Below are positions 16,687 through 24,530 of a stretch of 63,733 nucleotides of DNA, in pieces (the stretch's first letter is position 1; each line of letters begins with the position of its first letter). Location of the stretch: IMG/VR virus record IMGVR_UViG_3300032722_000019, positions 1 to 63,733 of that record. One strand, written 5' to 3'. The notes beneath the pieces were generated by a model. It saw only the letters and a list, made by a program, of their open reading frames with translations, had not been told where the DNA came from and searched no databases. Made by a program: the position numbers and the translations under genes. The stretch comes from a virus.

Positions 16687-17524
16687 GGGCGGCCCTCTTG
16701 CGTGCGGCGTTCTCCAGGAACTCCTCGCCCTTGGGCGTGAGGTAGTCCCTGGGCAACTGCCGGATGTTGTACAGGTACTGGTAGAAGCAGCGGCAGAACG
16801 GCTCCTCGGCCGGCTGCGTCATCTCGTCGGTGCACTTGGCCGCGCCCTTCCTGACGTAGCCCTCCTTGATCGCCCAGCTGTCGCGGACGAGGTAGGGGGC
16901 CCTGAGCGACTCGATCTCGCGGTCCTTGTGGTCCTCACGATAATCATAATTGGCTTGATGCCAGTGCGACTTCCAGACCGCGGCGATGGCGTTGCCCTGC
17001 TGGGCGAGCACCGCGTTGATGGACGAGACCAGCTTGTGGCCCTGGTCCGTCAGCACCCGGCGCTCCTCGAAGCGGAGGCCTGCGATACCCTTCTTGACGC
17101 CCTCGCGGACCTCTCGCTTCTTGACCGCGTCGCTGCCCCCGGCGGGGATGCTCGTGGCCCAGCCCGCGAACCGCTGCTGCATCTTGAGGACCACGGAGTC
17201 CTTGTTGAGCCTGATCAGGTTCAGGCTCGCCATGATCCTCTTGTCGAGCTCGGCCCTCAGGTAGGGCTTGATGCGCTCCAGCGTGAAGCGCGGGACGCCG
17301 GGGTGGTACCGCAGGACGCGGGCCTTCTCCACCATGTCGTTATACAGCCCGATCAGCCCCTTCTCCAGCATAGCCCTCATCTGGGCCTCTGGGGTGAAGG
17401 AGCGCCGGGCGGCCTCCGCGAGCAGTCTCTCCCACTCGGTGATCTGCTCGGGACTGAGGTAGCCCCGGTCCTCCAGGTCCTGCATGGCCGCGGCCAGGAC
17501 CTGGCTGAAGGTGGGCTCGGCCAC
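16679..17524 (-). CDS. MuF-like head morphogenesis protein
   Basis: The product has 281 residues: a helical N-terminal half, then the MuF-type C-terminal region with KSHWHQANYDYREDHKDREI, LVRDSWAIKEGYVRKG and a Cys-rich end (EPFCRCFYQYLYNI). The spacing of His, Asp/Arg, Trp and the CRC motif is typical of Mu gpF-like proteins, minor head components encoded after the portal and sometimes injected with DNA. Several small genes separate it here from the portal. Confidence 0.72.
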   Translation of the reverse strand: MAEPTFSQVLAAAMQDLEDRGYLSPEQITEWERLLAEAARRSFTPEAQMRAMLEKGLIGLYNDMVEKARVLRYHPGVPRFTLERIKPYLRAELDKRIMASLNLIRLNKDSVVLKMQQRFAGWATSIPAGGSDAVKKREVREGVKKGIAGLRFEERRVLTDQGHKLVSSINAVLAQQGNAIAAVWKSHWHQANYDYREDHKDREIESLRAPYLVRDSWAIKEGYVRKGAAKCTDEMTQPAEEPFCRCFYQYLYNIRQLPRDYLTPKGEEFLENAARKRAAHG

Positions 17525-17748
17525 TAGGAGACGAAGTTGTCTATCTTGCGGATCGTGACCTGGAAGGTGGTCTCGTCGTCGAAGATGTTGACCTGGGCCA
17601 CGGCGAGGGAGGGCAGGCCCTCCAGGATCTTGGCGAGGGCCGTCGAGACCTCCGTCTTGGCCGGCAGCTCGGAGGCCTCTAGGAACTCCAGGGCGAGCGG
17701 GCCGACCTTGCTGACCAGGCCGATGCGGTTGAACTGAGTGGCGGGCAT
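17524..17748 (-). CDS. Hypothetical protein, late operon
   Basis: The product has 74 residues, mixed alpha/beta, with PSLAVAQVNIFDDETTFQVT near the end. The last base of its stop lies at the first base of the MuF-like start region. Not recognised. Confidence 0.45.
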   Translation of the reverse strand: MPATQFNRIGLVSKVGPLALEFLEASELPAKTEVSTALAKILEGLPSLAVAQVNIFDDETTFQVTIRKIDNFVS

Positions 17749-17758
17749 GTGGCTCTCC

Positions 17759-18163
17759 TTACTGGTGGCCGCGCAGGCGGCCGTCGGGGGTGACGGCCAG
17801 CCTTCCCGCGGCGATGCGGGCGGCCCGGCGCTGGGCCGAGCTGAGCTTGGTGGACTTACTCTCGGGCTGGGCCGAGAGGCGCCGGGGGTCCAGAGGCAGC
17901 TGGGCGAACATGAGCGTGGCGGCGAGCGCCTTGCCCGAGCGGGCCTCCATCAGGGGCGGCCTCTTGACCACGTCGGGTGTCACGCGCGCCCCGCGGGGCA
18001 TGTCCATGACAGCCTCGGGGTCGTAGCGCAGGCCGTCGGGGCGCTGGTACAGGCCCAGGGCGAGGATCTCCTCGTGGGTGTGCTCGGGCCAAACCGCGCG
18101 GGGTGGCACCTCCTGATTGTCGTACGCGGCCCGGACTTCCTCCAGGTGCTTCGTGTCTGTCAT
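17759..18163 (-). CDS. Hypothetical protein, late operon
   Basis: The product has 134 residues, charged, with no hydrophobic core segment longer than about 10 residues; the C-terminus is basic (AQRRAARIAAGRLAVTPDG). Preceded by GGAGGAGCAG, a good ribosome site. It may be a small head-assembly factor by position; not recognised. Confidence 0.45.
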   Translation of the reverse strand: MTDTKHLEEVRAAYDNQEVPPRAVWPEHTHEEILALGLYQRPDGLRYDPEAVMDMPRGARVTPDVVKRPPLMEARSGKALAATLMFAQLPLDPRRLSAQPESKSTKLSSAQRRAARIAAGRLAVTPDGRLRGHQ

Positions 18164-18177
18164 CTGCTCCTCCTTCT

Positions 18178-18402
18178 CTACTCTCTAATGCCGGACCTGG
18201 CCTGGCGCATCCTCCGGTAGGCGATGAGCCAGTTGTCCATGAACGCCTCGTAGGAGCCGATCACCCGCGCCCGGGCGGCCTCGGCGGCCCCCTCGTCGCC
18301 CACCAGGCAGGCGGCCTGGAACTCGTTGAGGCCCTCGCAGGCGGCCTGCTGGCAGTTGGTCGCCAGCCGGAAGCTCTCCTGGATGTCCTCGACCAGGCTC
18401 AC
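18178..18402 (-). CDS. Hypothetical small helical protein after the portal
   Basis: The product has 74 residues and a GTG start overlapping the portal stop (GTGA). It is almost wholly helical (EDIQESFRLATNCQQAACEG, SYEAFMDNWLIAYRRMRQA). The coupled start suggests an amount tied to the portal. Not recognised. Confidence 0.5.
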   Translation of the reverse strand: MSLVEDIQESFRLATNCQQAACEGLNEFQAACLVGDEGAAEAARARVIGSYEAFMDNWLIAYRRMRQARSGIRE

Positions 18403-19880
18403 GCGGCGTCCCTCTGGGGGCGGGCCTTGATCATGCGCAGGACGGAGGCCTTGAACTCCTCCATGGCGTCGTTCTTGGGCAGGCCCTCGGGCTGGGGCTG
18501 GAAGTCCGGGGCCTCCTGCTTGACCAGGCCCTCCTCCAGGTTGAGCTCCAGGTCGTGGCCGCCGAACAGCAGCTTCATCTCGTTGATGTTCTGCTGGACG
18601 AACTGGAGGAGCTCCCTCTGGTTCTCCTCGCCGAACTTGTCCAGCAGCACCTCGAGCAGGGCGATGAGCGCGCGCAGCCGGACGTCGTCCACCTTGACCA
18701 GCTCGCTCGGGGGCTCGCTGAGGTAGTTGGGCCAGGAGCACTCGAAGCTGTTCTTCCACTCGTAGAAGGCCTCCTCGTAGGGCACGCCGCCGTACTCGGC
18801 CGGGAACATCTTCTGCACCAGCTTGTAGAACTCCGGGTTGACCGCCCGGTGGAAGCAGATGTTCTCCATGAACGTGTAGAGAGGGTTGAGGTCCTCCCGG
18901 ATGCCGTCGATGTAGCGGGCCACCATCTTGGCGTCCTCGCTACCCTCGCCGAAGCCCTTCGCGAAGGTCTCGTCGTTGAGCAGGATGGCGGGCATAGGGA
19001 CCGCCGAGGCGGTGTTCTGGAGGCAGTTCTTGCGGGCCAGCTCGTAGGGGCCCTGCAGGTTCTGGAAGTTGAGGGTCTCGATCTCCTCGTCGGGGGAGAT
19101 GCTCAGCACGTCGGAGGTGCGGGCCTCGCCGATCAGGCTCCGCTTGAGGCCATACATCCACTGCATCGCGTTGTCGATCACGGAGCCGGGCTGCTGCAGC
19201 TTGGCCACGATCACGCCGGACTTAACGATGATCAGGTCGTCCGTCCGCATGCTCTGCAGGAAGGTCTTCATCGGGTAGATCGCGCGCTGGAACACGCTGC
19301 GGCCCGTGAACCCGAAGGTCGAGGACTGGTAGTCGATGTAGATGGGGGCCTCGTTCATCACGATGCACACCCGGTTGCGGTTGAACAGCTTGCCCGAGAC
19401 CCGGATGGTCACCGGGTGCTGGAAGTCCATGCTGAGCGGGTCCTGGTTGAGAACCAGGCTGCCCGCCGTGTTCAGGGGGTCCATCGTGTTGAAGCTGATC
19501 TGCTTCTTCCACAGGTCCCTCAGGTTGAGGGGCTCCCTGGGCTCCTCGTCCTGGATCATGGTGGCCAGCGCGCCGATGCCGTAGATGCGGGCGTGACGCG
19601 CGGCGTTGCGGATGACCTTGTCGGACCCCATCTTCTTCCACTCGCGGAGGTAGGCCGCCTTGACCATGTCCGGCGCGGTGGGGATGGCGACCTCGCGCGG
19701 CTGGCTCTGGGCCATCTCGAGAGGCTTGTCGACGATCTTGCGCCCCCAGGGGTGCTGGAGGTAGAGGGTCTTGCAGAGCTGGTAGGAGGGCCCGTAGCCC
19801 GGGCGGATGCCCTCGTTGTCCCCGAGCAGGGTCATCAGCTCGGAGCTCATAGCAGAGCCGTTGAGGGAGACCACGCTCAC
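18399..19880 (-). CDS. Portal protein (DUF1073-type)
   Basis: The product has 493 residues with a GTG start at 19880. The N-terminal part (YLQHPWGRKIVDKPLEMAQS), the centre (RNAARHARIYGIGALATMI, KPVTIRVSGKLFNRNRV-like) and a helical C-terminal third (VDDVRLRALIALLEVLLDKF) match portal proteins of the DUF1073 group. The acidic/helical tail is normal for portals. It follows terminase and precedes MuF and capsid genes. It forms the dodecameric DNA gate at the head vertex. Confidence 0.85.
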   Translation of the reverse strand: MSVVSLNGSAMSSELMTLLGDNEGIRPGYGPSYQLCKTLYLQHPWGRKIVDKPLEMAQSQPREVAIPTAPDMVKAAYLREWKKMGSDKVIRNAARHARIYGIGALATMIQDEEPREPLNLRDLWKKQISFNTMDPLNTAGSLVLNQDPLSMDFQHPVTIRVSGKLFNRNRVCIVMNEAPIYIDYQSSTFGFTGRSVFQRAIYPMKTFLQSMRTDDLIIVKSGVIVAKLQQPGSVIDNAMQWMYGLKRSLIGEARTSDVLSISPDEEIETLNFQNLQGPYELARKNCLQNTASAVPMPAILLNDETFAKGFGEGSEDAKMVARYIDGIREDLNPLYTFMENICFHRAVNPEFYKLVQKMFPAEYGGVPYEEAFYEWKNSFECSWPNYLSEPPSELVKVDDVRLRALIALLEVLLDKFGEENQRELLQFVQQNINEMKLLFGGHDLELNLEEGLVKQEAPDFQPQPEGLPKNDAMEEFKASVLRMIKARPQRDAA

Positions 19881-19969
19881 TTAGGGCGCCCCGAGTAGTG
19901 GCAGAGGAAGGCCAGGGCTGCCATAACGCAGGACCCCGAGAAGACGATGAACCACCAGTACTCGTCCAC
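19877..19969 (-). CDS. 30-residue membrane peptide upstream of the portal gene
   Basis: A GTG at 19969 opens a 30-residue frame whose TGA overlaps the portal GTG. The product is a single hydrophobic span (WWFIVFSGSCVMAALAFLC) with an acidic start (VDEY) and a basic end (SGRPK), a topology typical of small membrane peptides. Tight coupling on the downstream side supports it. Function unknown. Confidence 0.5.
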   Translation of the reverse strand: MDEYWWFIVFSGSCVMAALAFLCHYSGRPK

Positions 19970-19970
19970 T

Positions 19971-20165
19971 TCAGGCCTCCCCGGCCGGCGGCGCGCGGCG
20001 GAGGTCTTGGATCATGCGGTCGGTGGCCACCGCGTGGGCCCAGGGGTAGAGCATGGCGCGCGGGGCCCGGGCCACCTCTGCGGCGACCTGGCTCTCCCGG
20101 GCGGCGAACACCGTGCCACAGGAGAAGCCGACGAGGGTCATCTTGTCGAACAGGCTCGGGGGCAT
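19971..20165 (-). CDS. Hypothetical small protein
   Basis: The product has 64 residues (start MPPSLFDKMTLVGFSCGTVF), with a good ribosome site (CACAGGAGGCACCC) just before the ATG. Probably helical. It begins the portal-to-capsid gene run after a 362-base gap. Not recognised. Confidence 0.5.
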   Translation of the reverse strand: MPPSLFDKMTLVGFSCGTVFAARESQVAAEVARAPRAMLYPWAHAVATDRMIQDLRRAPPAGEA

Positions 20166-20527
20166 GGGTGCCTCCTGTGATGGGGTCCGGGGGTGTTACC
20201 CGCGAGGAGAGCTCGCACCAGGATGGCCCCGTGAGGCGTTGGCGGTCCTGCGTGCAGGCCGTGCGCGACGGTTGGGGCTCGGGTTGGGATGCGGTCTTCT
20301 AGCGCCCGTTAGGGCCCGGATTTTGTGCAGGCCGGAGGGTCTCTTAGCTCGATAGTCCGAGCCGCCGCTCGCGCGGGTCCAGTGGCCCTCCGGCCGACGT
20401 GCGCCCAGGGTCTCCCCCGGGTGCCTGGCTACCTCTGAACACGATGACGGCGGGGAGCATCCCTTTTAGTGAGAACCCTCTCCACCGCCGCTTGACCCGG
20501 ACTCCGCGTTGGCGGCCGGGCTCGTTC
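20166..20527 (-). other. Non-coding stretch between the HTH gene and the portal unit
   Basis: No convincing gene was seen. One 38-codon ATG frame begins near 20459 on the minus strand but has a poorly spaced ribosome site. The sequence is GC-rich with several short inverted repeats (for example GGGCCCTAACGGGC), so it may be a structured leader or weak terminator separating regulatory and structural genes. No copy of the shared promoter motif was found. Confidence 0.4.
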
Positions 20528-21049
20528 CTATTCAGCCTTCCCCAGCAGGGGTGGGAAGCCCTTCAGGCTGATCGGCATGCGCCCAGAGCCGCCGCGGCCG
20601 GCCATCAGCAGCGCCTTGGGCGGCTCGGGGACCATGCGGGTGACCACGTGCCGGCGCGCCATGACGGGCTCGGGCAGGGCCGCCCCCGGCGGCGGAGGGG
20701 GCGGGACCGGCGCGGGGGCGGCCATCCGGCGGCCCGGACGCCTGATCCGCACCCGCATCCTCTTGAGGACCGCCAGGACCGCCTGTCGCGAGCAGCCGAT
20801 GATCGGGGCGATGGCCTCGTGGCTCTTGAACTCCTGGGTGTAGAGCCTGACGATCTGGGCCTTCTCCTCGTCGGTGAAGTTCTTGCGGCGACGGCTGGGG
20901 GCCACGTATCCCTGGAGCTTGAGCACCCGGTCGATCGCCGGGCGCGTGCATCCGTAGGTCCGCGCGATGGTGCTGGTCTCCTCGCCGGCCAGTCGGCGGC
21001 GCAGCACCTCGGGGTAGTCCGCGCGGGGTATCTTGACGTTGCCGATCAT
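20528..21049 (-). CDS. Putative DNA-binding regulator with two helix-turn-helix units
   Basis: The product has 173 residues. HTH 1 lies at about residues 12-43 (LRRRLAGEETSTIARTYGCT) and HTH 2 at about 60-95 (LYTQEFKSHEAIAPIIGCSR). Both have the resolvase/homeodomain-like pattern of a hydrophobic helix, turn, then recognition helix. A basic linker (RRRKNF) joins them. The C-terminus has a proline run (PPPPPPG) and a loosely structured tail. It has its own promoter (21230-21258) inside the late operon. It may control late transcription or assist packaging; the target is unknown. Confidence 0.6.
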   Translation of the reverse strand: MIGNVKIPRADYPEVLRRRLAGEETSTIARTYGCTRPAIDRVLKLQGYVAPSRRRKNFTDEEKAQIVRLYTQEFKSHEAIAPIIGCSRQAVLAVLKRMRVRIRRPGRRMAAPAPVPPPPPPGAALPEPVMARRHVVTRMVPEPPKALLMAGRGGSGRMPISLKGFPPLLGKAE

Positions 21050-21229
21050 CTACGTTCCTGAATTCTCAAGCGGTCCAACAGGGCCCGGGCACGCCCGCCG
21101 CTAGCGGAGCGGGCTCATCCCGAGTCCTGAGCGACTGGTTAGCCGGTAAGGCCGCTTCATAACCCGGCGCGTCGCTTTTCCGCGCCCCTCTCGGGAGCTA
21201 GCAGTTCCCTGCCCAGGCGCGGCCGGGCC
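21050..21229 (-). other. Structured leader of the HTH gene
   Basis: About 180 bases without a gene. A nested inverted repeat is visible at about 21130-21178: AGCGAC...GTCGCT outside and GCCGG...CCGGC inside, followed on the plus strand by TTTT. It superficially recalls a tRNA but has no proper anticodon or T arms. It could be an untranslated regulatory leader for the regulator gene. Confidence 0.45.
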
Positions 21230-21258
21230 CCTATAGCGCGTCAGATGCCTTGCGTCAA
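21230..21258 (-). promoter_or_regulatory. Sigma70-like promoter for the HTH gene
   Basis: On the minus strand TTGACG (21258-21253), a 17-base spacer and TATAGG (21235-21230) give a good -35/-10 pair just after the stop of the preceding gene. The conserved upstream GTAACTT box of the other phage promoters is missing. Transcription would start about 175 bases before the HTH gene. Confidence 0.55.
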
Positions 21259-21259
21259 G

Positions 21260-21502
21260 CTAGAAACCCCACTTGGACAACTCTGGGCACTGCGAGGTGT
21301 CGTACACGAGCCACTCTCCGGGCCGGAGGGCCTCCCCGTCGCAGGGGCGGACGTCGTAGCCGCCGGCCGGGTCCCTCACCAGGTCGCAGGAGCGGGCAGT
21401 GACCGGGTCGGGCGGCACCTGGGGCTCGGTCAGGACCACTTCCTGACGCTCCGTGATGGGGTGGGGGAAGAACTCGTCCGGAGTCTTCGTGAACTGCAGC
21501 AT
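21260..21502 (-). CDS. Hypothetical protein following terminase
   Basis: The product has 80 residues and an ATG at 21502 that overlaps the terminase stop (ATGA). The ending has DVRPCDGEALRPGEWLVYDT; two Cys are near a possible metal or disulphide pair (RSCDL, VRPCDG). Acidic. Not recognised. Confidence 0.5.
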   Translation of the reverse strand: MLQFTKTPDEFFPHPITERQEVVLTEPQVPPDPVTARSCDLVRDPAGGYDVRPCDGEALRPGEWLVYDTSQCPELSKWGF

Positions 21503-23154
21503 CAGAACCCCTTGGTGTTGCCGAACGCCAGCGCCACGCCGTAGCACATGCAGTCGAACATCTCGTCCTCGTCCTCCGGCGTGCCCTTCTTCATGCGGTA
21601 GTTGGTCGCCTGGTAGAAGAAGTGGTTGCGCACCCGGCCGTTGAACGCGCAGGTGTGGTCGAAGGCCGGCTGGCTGACCTTGAACAACCCCTGGCTGATG
21701 TAGCCGGACACCGACAGTGCGCGGCCGTCCTTGCCCAGGGCCGTGAGCTCGCTGGGGACGGGCTTGACCCGCCAGCCCTTGCGCTGGGCGTGCTGGATGA
21801 GCGCGACGCCGGAGTCCTTGTCCTCCACGTAGCAGTAGGTCCAGCCCCCGCGGGGCTTGACGATCTTCGCCAGCTCCTCGCCGCGGCGCAGGATGCCCGG
21901 CATCCACGCGGTCAGCAGGTCGGCCGATATCTTGTCGTAGGCCCACTCCAGGGCCACCAGCGAGGGCTTGGGGTAGCGGGTGTAGGCATAGTAGACCACG
22001 CCGGTGCCGTCGTGCTTCTTCTCCGTCTTGGAGGCGGTGTCCGCCACCGCGTAGACCGCGTCGCACACCCGGGGCCACTCGGCCGGCCGGTGCTCTACGC
22101 GGGGGACCAGGTCGCCCTTGCCGTCCGGCACCAGCTCGTTGGTGGGGCGCGGTACGAGGAACTTCTCCTCCGCGAAGTAGTACGAGCCCGCGCGGGCCTT
22201 GGCCCGCTGGTTGTACTGGGTGTCCCAGGCGAAGTCGGACGTGATCTTGAGCGCCGCGCACTTGGCGGCGTCCCAACGCTGGGGGAACAGCAGCTCGCCG
22301 TCCTCGCGGCGGGGGTCCTCGTAGTAGGGCGTCTTGACGACCAGGGAGCGCGTGTACTCCATGGGGAGGACCAGCTTGACCCACTTGTCGCCGCCCTGGG
22401 CCTCGATCTCCTCGGCCACGCCGCACAGGTCGTCGGTGGCCAGCCGGTGCATCATCAGGACCATGAGGTCCTTCATCGGGTCGTTGAGGCGGCTCTGGGC
22501 CGACTCCTTGAAGATGCGGGTGGTGGTCTCTTTCTCCGCGGCGGACTCGGCCTGCTCCGTGGAGTGCGGGTCGTCGATCAGCAGCCGGTTGCCGCGGCCC
22601 GCGGTCAGTCGCGAGATGGGGACCGCCTTGCGGCCGCCCTTGTAGGTGTTCTCGAACTCCTCCTCGGCGAAGGAGGTCAGCTCCACCTGGGGCCAGTGCT
22701 CCTGGTACCAGTCGCTGAGCACCAGGTCGCGGTGCTTGCGGGAGTCGCGCCGGGCGTAGCCGGCCTCGTAGGAAGTGGTGAAGTAGCGCAGGCCTGGGCT
22801 GAGCATGGGCCCCCACTCCCAGGCGGGGAACATCACGGAGACGCTCAGGCTCTTCATCGTGCCCGGCGGCTGGTTGATCATCAGCCGAGTGATCTCTCCT
22901 CGGTGGGCCGCCTCCAGGTGCTCTGCGATGGCGTCGATGTGCCAGTTGTGAAAGTACTTGGCGGAGGGCTCCGGCACGTGCCAGGCCCTGCGGACGAAGG
23001 TGGAGAACCGCTTGCAGGACTCCATGACCTCGAGGCGCTTGTCCTCAATGTAGGCCCGGTTTTGCTCCCTTATCTTCTTCAGCCTCATCATCCCGTCGCG
23101 CAGCAGAGTTAGCTTCTGCTCCCGCGACAGCGAGCTCAAGTCGCTTGAGGGCAA
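21502..23154 (-). CDS. Terminase large subunit
   Basis: The product has 550 residues. It has an ATPase domain with a Walker A variant NQPPGTMKS (about 94-102) and a Walker B region RLLIDDPHS, then a C-terminal RNase H-fold nuclease with candidate acidic residues in AVADTAS, YVEDKDSG and EDEMFDCMCYG. It cuts concatemeric DNA and pumps it into the prohead. ATG 23154 gives a 110-base overlap with the small subunit gene; a start at the Met-Met near residue 22 would halve the overlap. A circularly permuted assembly suggests headful packaging, but that is an inference. Confidence 0.92.
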   Translation of the reverse strand: MPSSDLSSLSREQKLTLLRDGMMRLKKIREQNRAYIEDKRLEVMESCKRFSTFVRRAWHVPEPSAKYFHNWHIDAIAEHLEAAHRGEITRLMINQPPGTMKSLSVSVMFPAWEWGPMLSPGLRYFTTSYEAGYARRDSRKHRDLVLSDWYQEHWPQVELTSFAEEEFENTYKGGRKAVPISRLTAGRGNRLLIDDPHSTEQAESAAEKETTTRIFKESAQSRLNDPMKDLMVLMMHRLATDDLCGVAEEIEAQGGDKWVKLVLPMEYTRSLVVKTPYYEDPRREDGELLFPQRWDAAKCAALKITSDFAWDTQYNQRAKARAGSYYFAEEKFLVPRPTNELVPDGKGDLVPRVEHRPAEWPRVCDAVYAVADTASKTEKKHDGTGVVYYAYTRYPKPSLVALEWAYDKISADLLTAWMPGILRRGEELAKIVKPRGGWTYCYVEDKDSGVALIQHAQRKGWRVKPVPSELTALGKDGRALSVSGYISQGLFKVSQPAFDHTCAFNGRVRNHFFYQATNYRMKKGTPEDEDEMFDCMCYGVALAFGNTKGF

Positions 23155-23620
23155 GGTCCAGCTTGTCAGTGTTCATCTCCTCGAACACCAGCGCCTCGCC
23201 GTTGGCGTTGCCGTGGTGAAGGGGCTGGGCCGCCTTGCCGATGCCGCGGTCCAGGATCTGGTTGGCGGCGTAGGCCCTGCTGGCCATCGGCTGCTCCACG
23301 TCCATGAGGACCGCGGCGAAGAACTGGATGGCGTCCCCGCCGTACTTGCGCGCTATGGCGCGGATCTCCTCTGGCGTGAGGCCAGGCAGGGTGGGGTCCA
23401 GGGTGATGACCCGTCCGACCTGGCCCTCTGGGGTGCGGGCAGGCTTGGTGGTGACGCCCTTGGCGACCTGCCGTGCGCCCTTCTCGGGAGCCGTGGTCTT
23501 GATGATGAGGTTCTTGGAGCCCTGGGCGCCCTTGGGTCGGCCGGCGCCGGGGCGCTTGCCCCCTCGCCCCTTGCCGCCGCTGTGAACCATGTTGGCCGCC
23601 TGGGCCGGGGTCTTGATCAT
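23045..23620 (-). CDS. Terminase small subunit (probable)
   Basis: The product has 191 residues. A basic N-terminus with GKGRGGKRPGAGRPKG is typical of small terminase or DNA-binding phage proteins. A helical middle (TPEEIRAIARKYGGDAIQFF, ASRAYAANQILDRGIGKA) and an acidic C-terminal tail follow. It lies directly before the large subunit gene. It should recognise the packaging site and regulate the large subunit. An AT-rich palindrome lies just upstream of its start. Confidence 0.75.
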   Translation of the reverse strand: MIKTPAQAANMVHSGGKGRGGKRPGAGRPKGAQGSKNLIIKTTAPEKGARQVAKGVTTKPARTPEGQVGRVITLDPTLPGLTPEEIRAIARKYGGDAIQFFAAVLMDVEQPMASRAYAANQILDRGIGKAAQPLHHGNANGEALVFEEMNTDKLDLALKRLELAVAGAEANSAARRDDEAEEDKGAKPGLH

Positions 23621-23641
23621 CTTTGATTACGATTTCAAACT

Positions 23642-23660
23642 GAAATCAAACTTTGATTTC
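23642..23660. repeat. AT-rich palindrome upstream of the terminase genes
   Basis: GAAATCAAA C TTTGATTTC is a perfect 9-bp inverted repeat with a 1-base centre, in the 43-base gap between the NusG-like gene and the terminase start; a related half-site (TTTGATTACGATTTC) lies at 23623-23637. It is strikingly AT-rich against the GC-rich surroundings. It may be a dimeric operator; it could also act as a packaging-related recognition site. Confidence 0.5.
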
Positions 23661-23663
23661 GCG

Positions 23664-24182
23664 TCAGCCGACCAGCTCCACGTCCGACCTCTGCACCTGG
23701 ACCGGCCGGCGGCCCCCCAGCATGCTCAGCAGGACGGTGACGCGCTCGTCGTTGGACCACTCCACGGGGGCCTCGAAGCCCTCGAACGCCCCCTGGGTGA
23801 TCTTCACCGTGCCCCCCACTGGGATGAGTTTGGAGACGGCCGCGTCCACGTGGCGCGCCTCCATGAGCCCGGAGCCCGAGCACTTCCCGATGAGCACGTC
23901 CATCATGCGCTGGTCCACGGGGGAGGGCACCTCGCTGGTCTCGGGCAGGAGGCGCCGCACGCCGCGGGTGTTGTTGACCCGCTGCCAGCCCTCTCGCTCG
24001 GTGTCCAGGTTGACGAATATGTAGCCCCGGATGTAGGGCACCTCCGTGGTGACTCGCCGGCCCTGCTGGACCCGGGACACCGCGCAGCGCGGGTTGAATG
24101 CCTGGAACCCCTGCCGGGACAGCTGGTCCTCGGCGGTGAACTCGGCGAGCGGCTTGACCGCCGCGACGCGCCATGCGTACAT
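23664..24182 (-). CDS. NusG/RfaH-like transcription elongation factor
   Basis: The product has 172 residues. The NGN-like N-terminal domain shows W at 4, QLSRQGFQAFNP, RVTTEVPYIRGYIFVNLD and VNNTRGVRRLLP, typical of NusG paralogues. The C-terminal part carries a KOW-like segment (VGGTVKITQGAFEGFEAPVE) and ends like NusG (VQVQRSDVELVG). It is the first gene of the late unit, after a 290-base leader with hairpins and a phage promoter. By analogy with RfaH it may bind RNA polymerase and allow processive transcription of the very long late operon. Established: family fold. Inferred: antitermination role here. Confidence 0.8.
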   Translation of the reverse strand: MYAWRVAAVKPLAEFTAEDQLSRQGFQAFNPRCAVSRVQQGRRVTTEVPYIRGYIFVNLDTEREGWQRVNNTRGVRRLLPETSEVPSPVDQRMMDVLIGKCSGSGLMEARHVDAAVSKLIPVGGTVKITQGAFEGFEAPVEWSNDERVTVLLSMLGGRRPVQVQRSDVELVG

Positions 24183-24472
24183 CCGTGTGTGGTCTCCCCC
24201 GAGTCCTGGGCAGGACTACCGTCTCTAGCTGGAGCTAGATTTCTCTCCCGCGAGTCGTAGAGGCCCGTGCCATCCGCGCTCCGCTCCCCCTGGTAGGGCC
24301 CCCCACCCGCCACGTGCTCGGCTGGTGGGGAGGCCCTGAGGCGGGGGGAAGTCTGCCCTGTGGATCCACCTCCGCTCGCCTGGGTCCGTGGGCACCGAGT
24401 CCTAGTCCCCGAGGGGATTAGACCGCTTGCGTCAGGTTCCCAAGGGCTGAGGGAGGCTTCACCGAGCCCCCT
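24183..24472 (-). other. Structured leader of the late operon
   Basis: No gene seen. Inverted repeats: AGTCCT GGGC AGGACT at about 24201-24216, CTAGCT GG AGCTAG around 24223-24236, and a long stem pairing about 24293-24304 with 24329-24342 (AGGGCC..CCCAC with GTGGGG.GGCCCT). These would form RNA hairpins between promoter and the NusG-like start. They may be a loading site for the antitermination factor, or transcription pause sites. Confidence 0.5.
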
Positions 24473-24512
24473 CTCTAGCGCGGCCCGAACGGGAAGTCAA
24501 GCGCGAAGTTTC
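24473..24512 (-). promoter_or_regulatory. Late promoter with the shared phage motif
   Basis: On the minus strand GAAACTT, three bases, CGCTTGACTTC-type core (24512-24493), a 16-base spacer after TTGACT and a weak -10 CTAGAG (24478-24473). It aligns without gaps to the three plus-strand promoters at 30952, 33430 and 49644. The weak -10 box suggests that an activator or altered polymerase is needed. Confidence 0.65.
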
Positions 24513-24530
24513 CCCCGCCGTAAAAATTCT

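Noticed and set aside
21130-21180. tRNA-like sequence with a CAT triplet in the gap upstream of the HTH gene
   Set aside because: The putative anticodon stem does not pair with a 7-base loop and no T-arm or GTTC is present. It is better explained as a nested inverted repeat.
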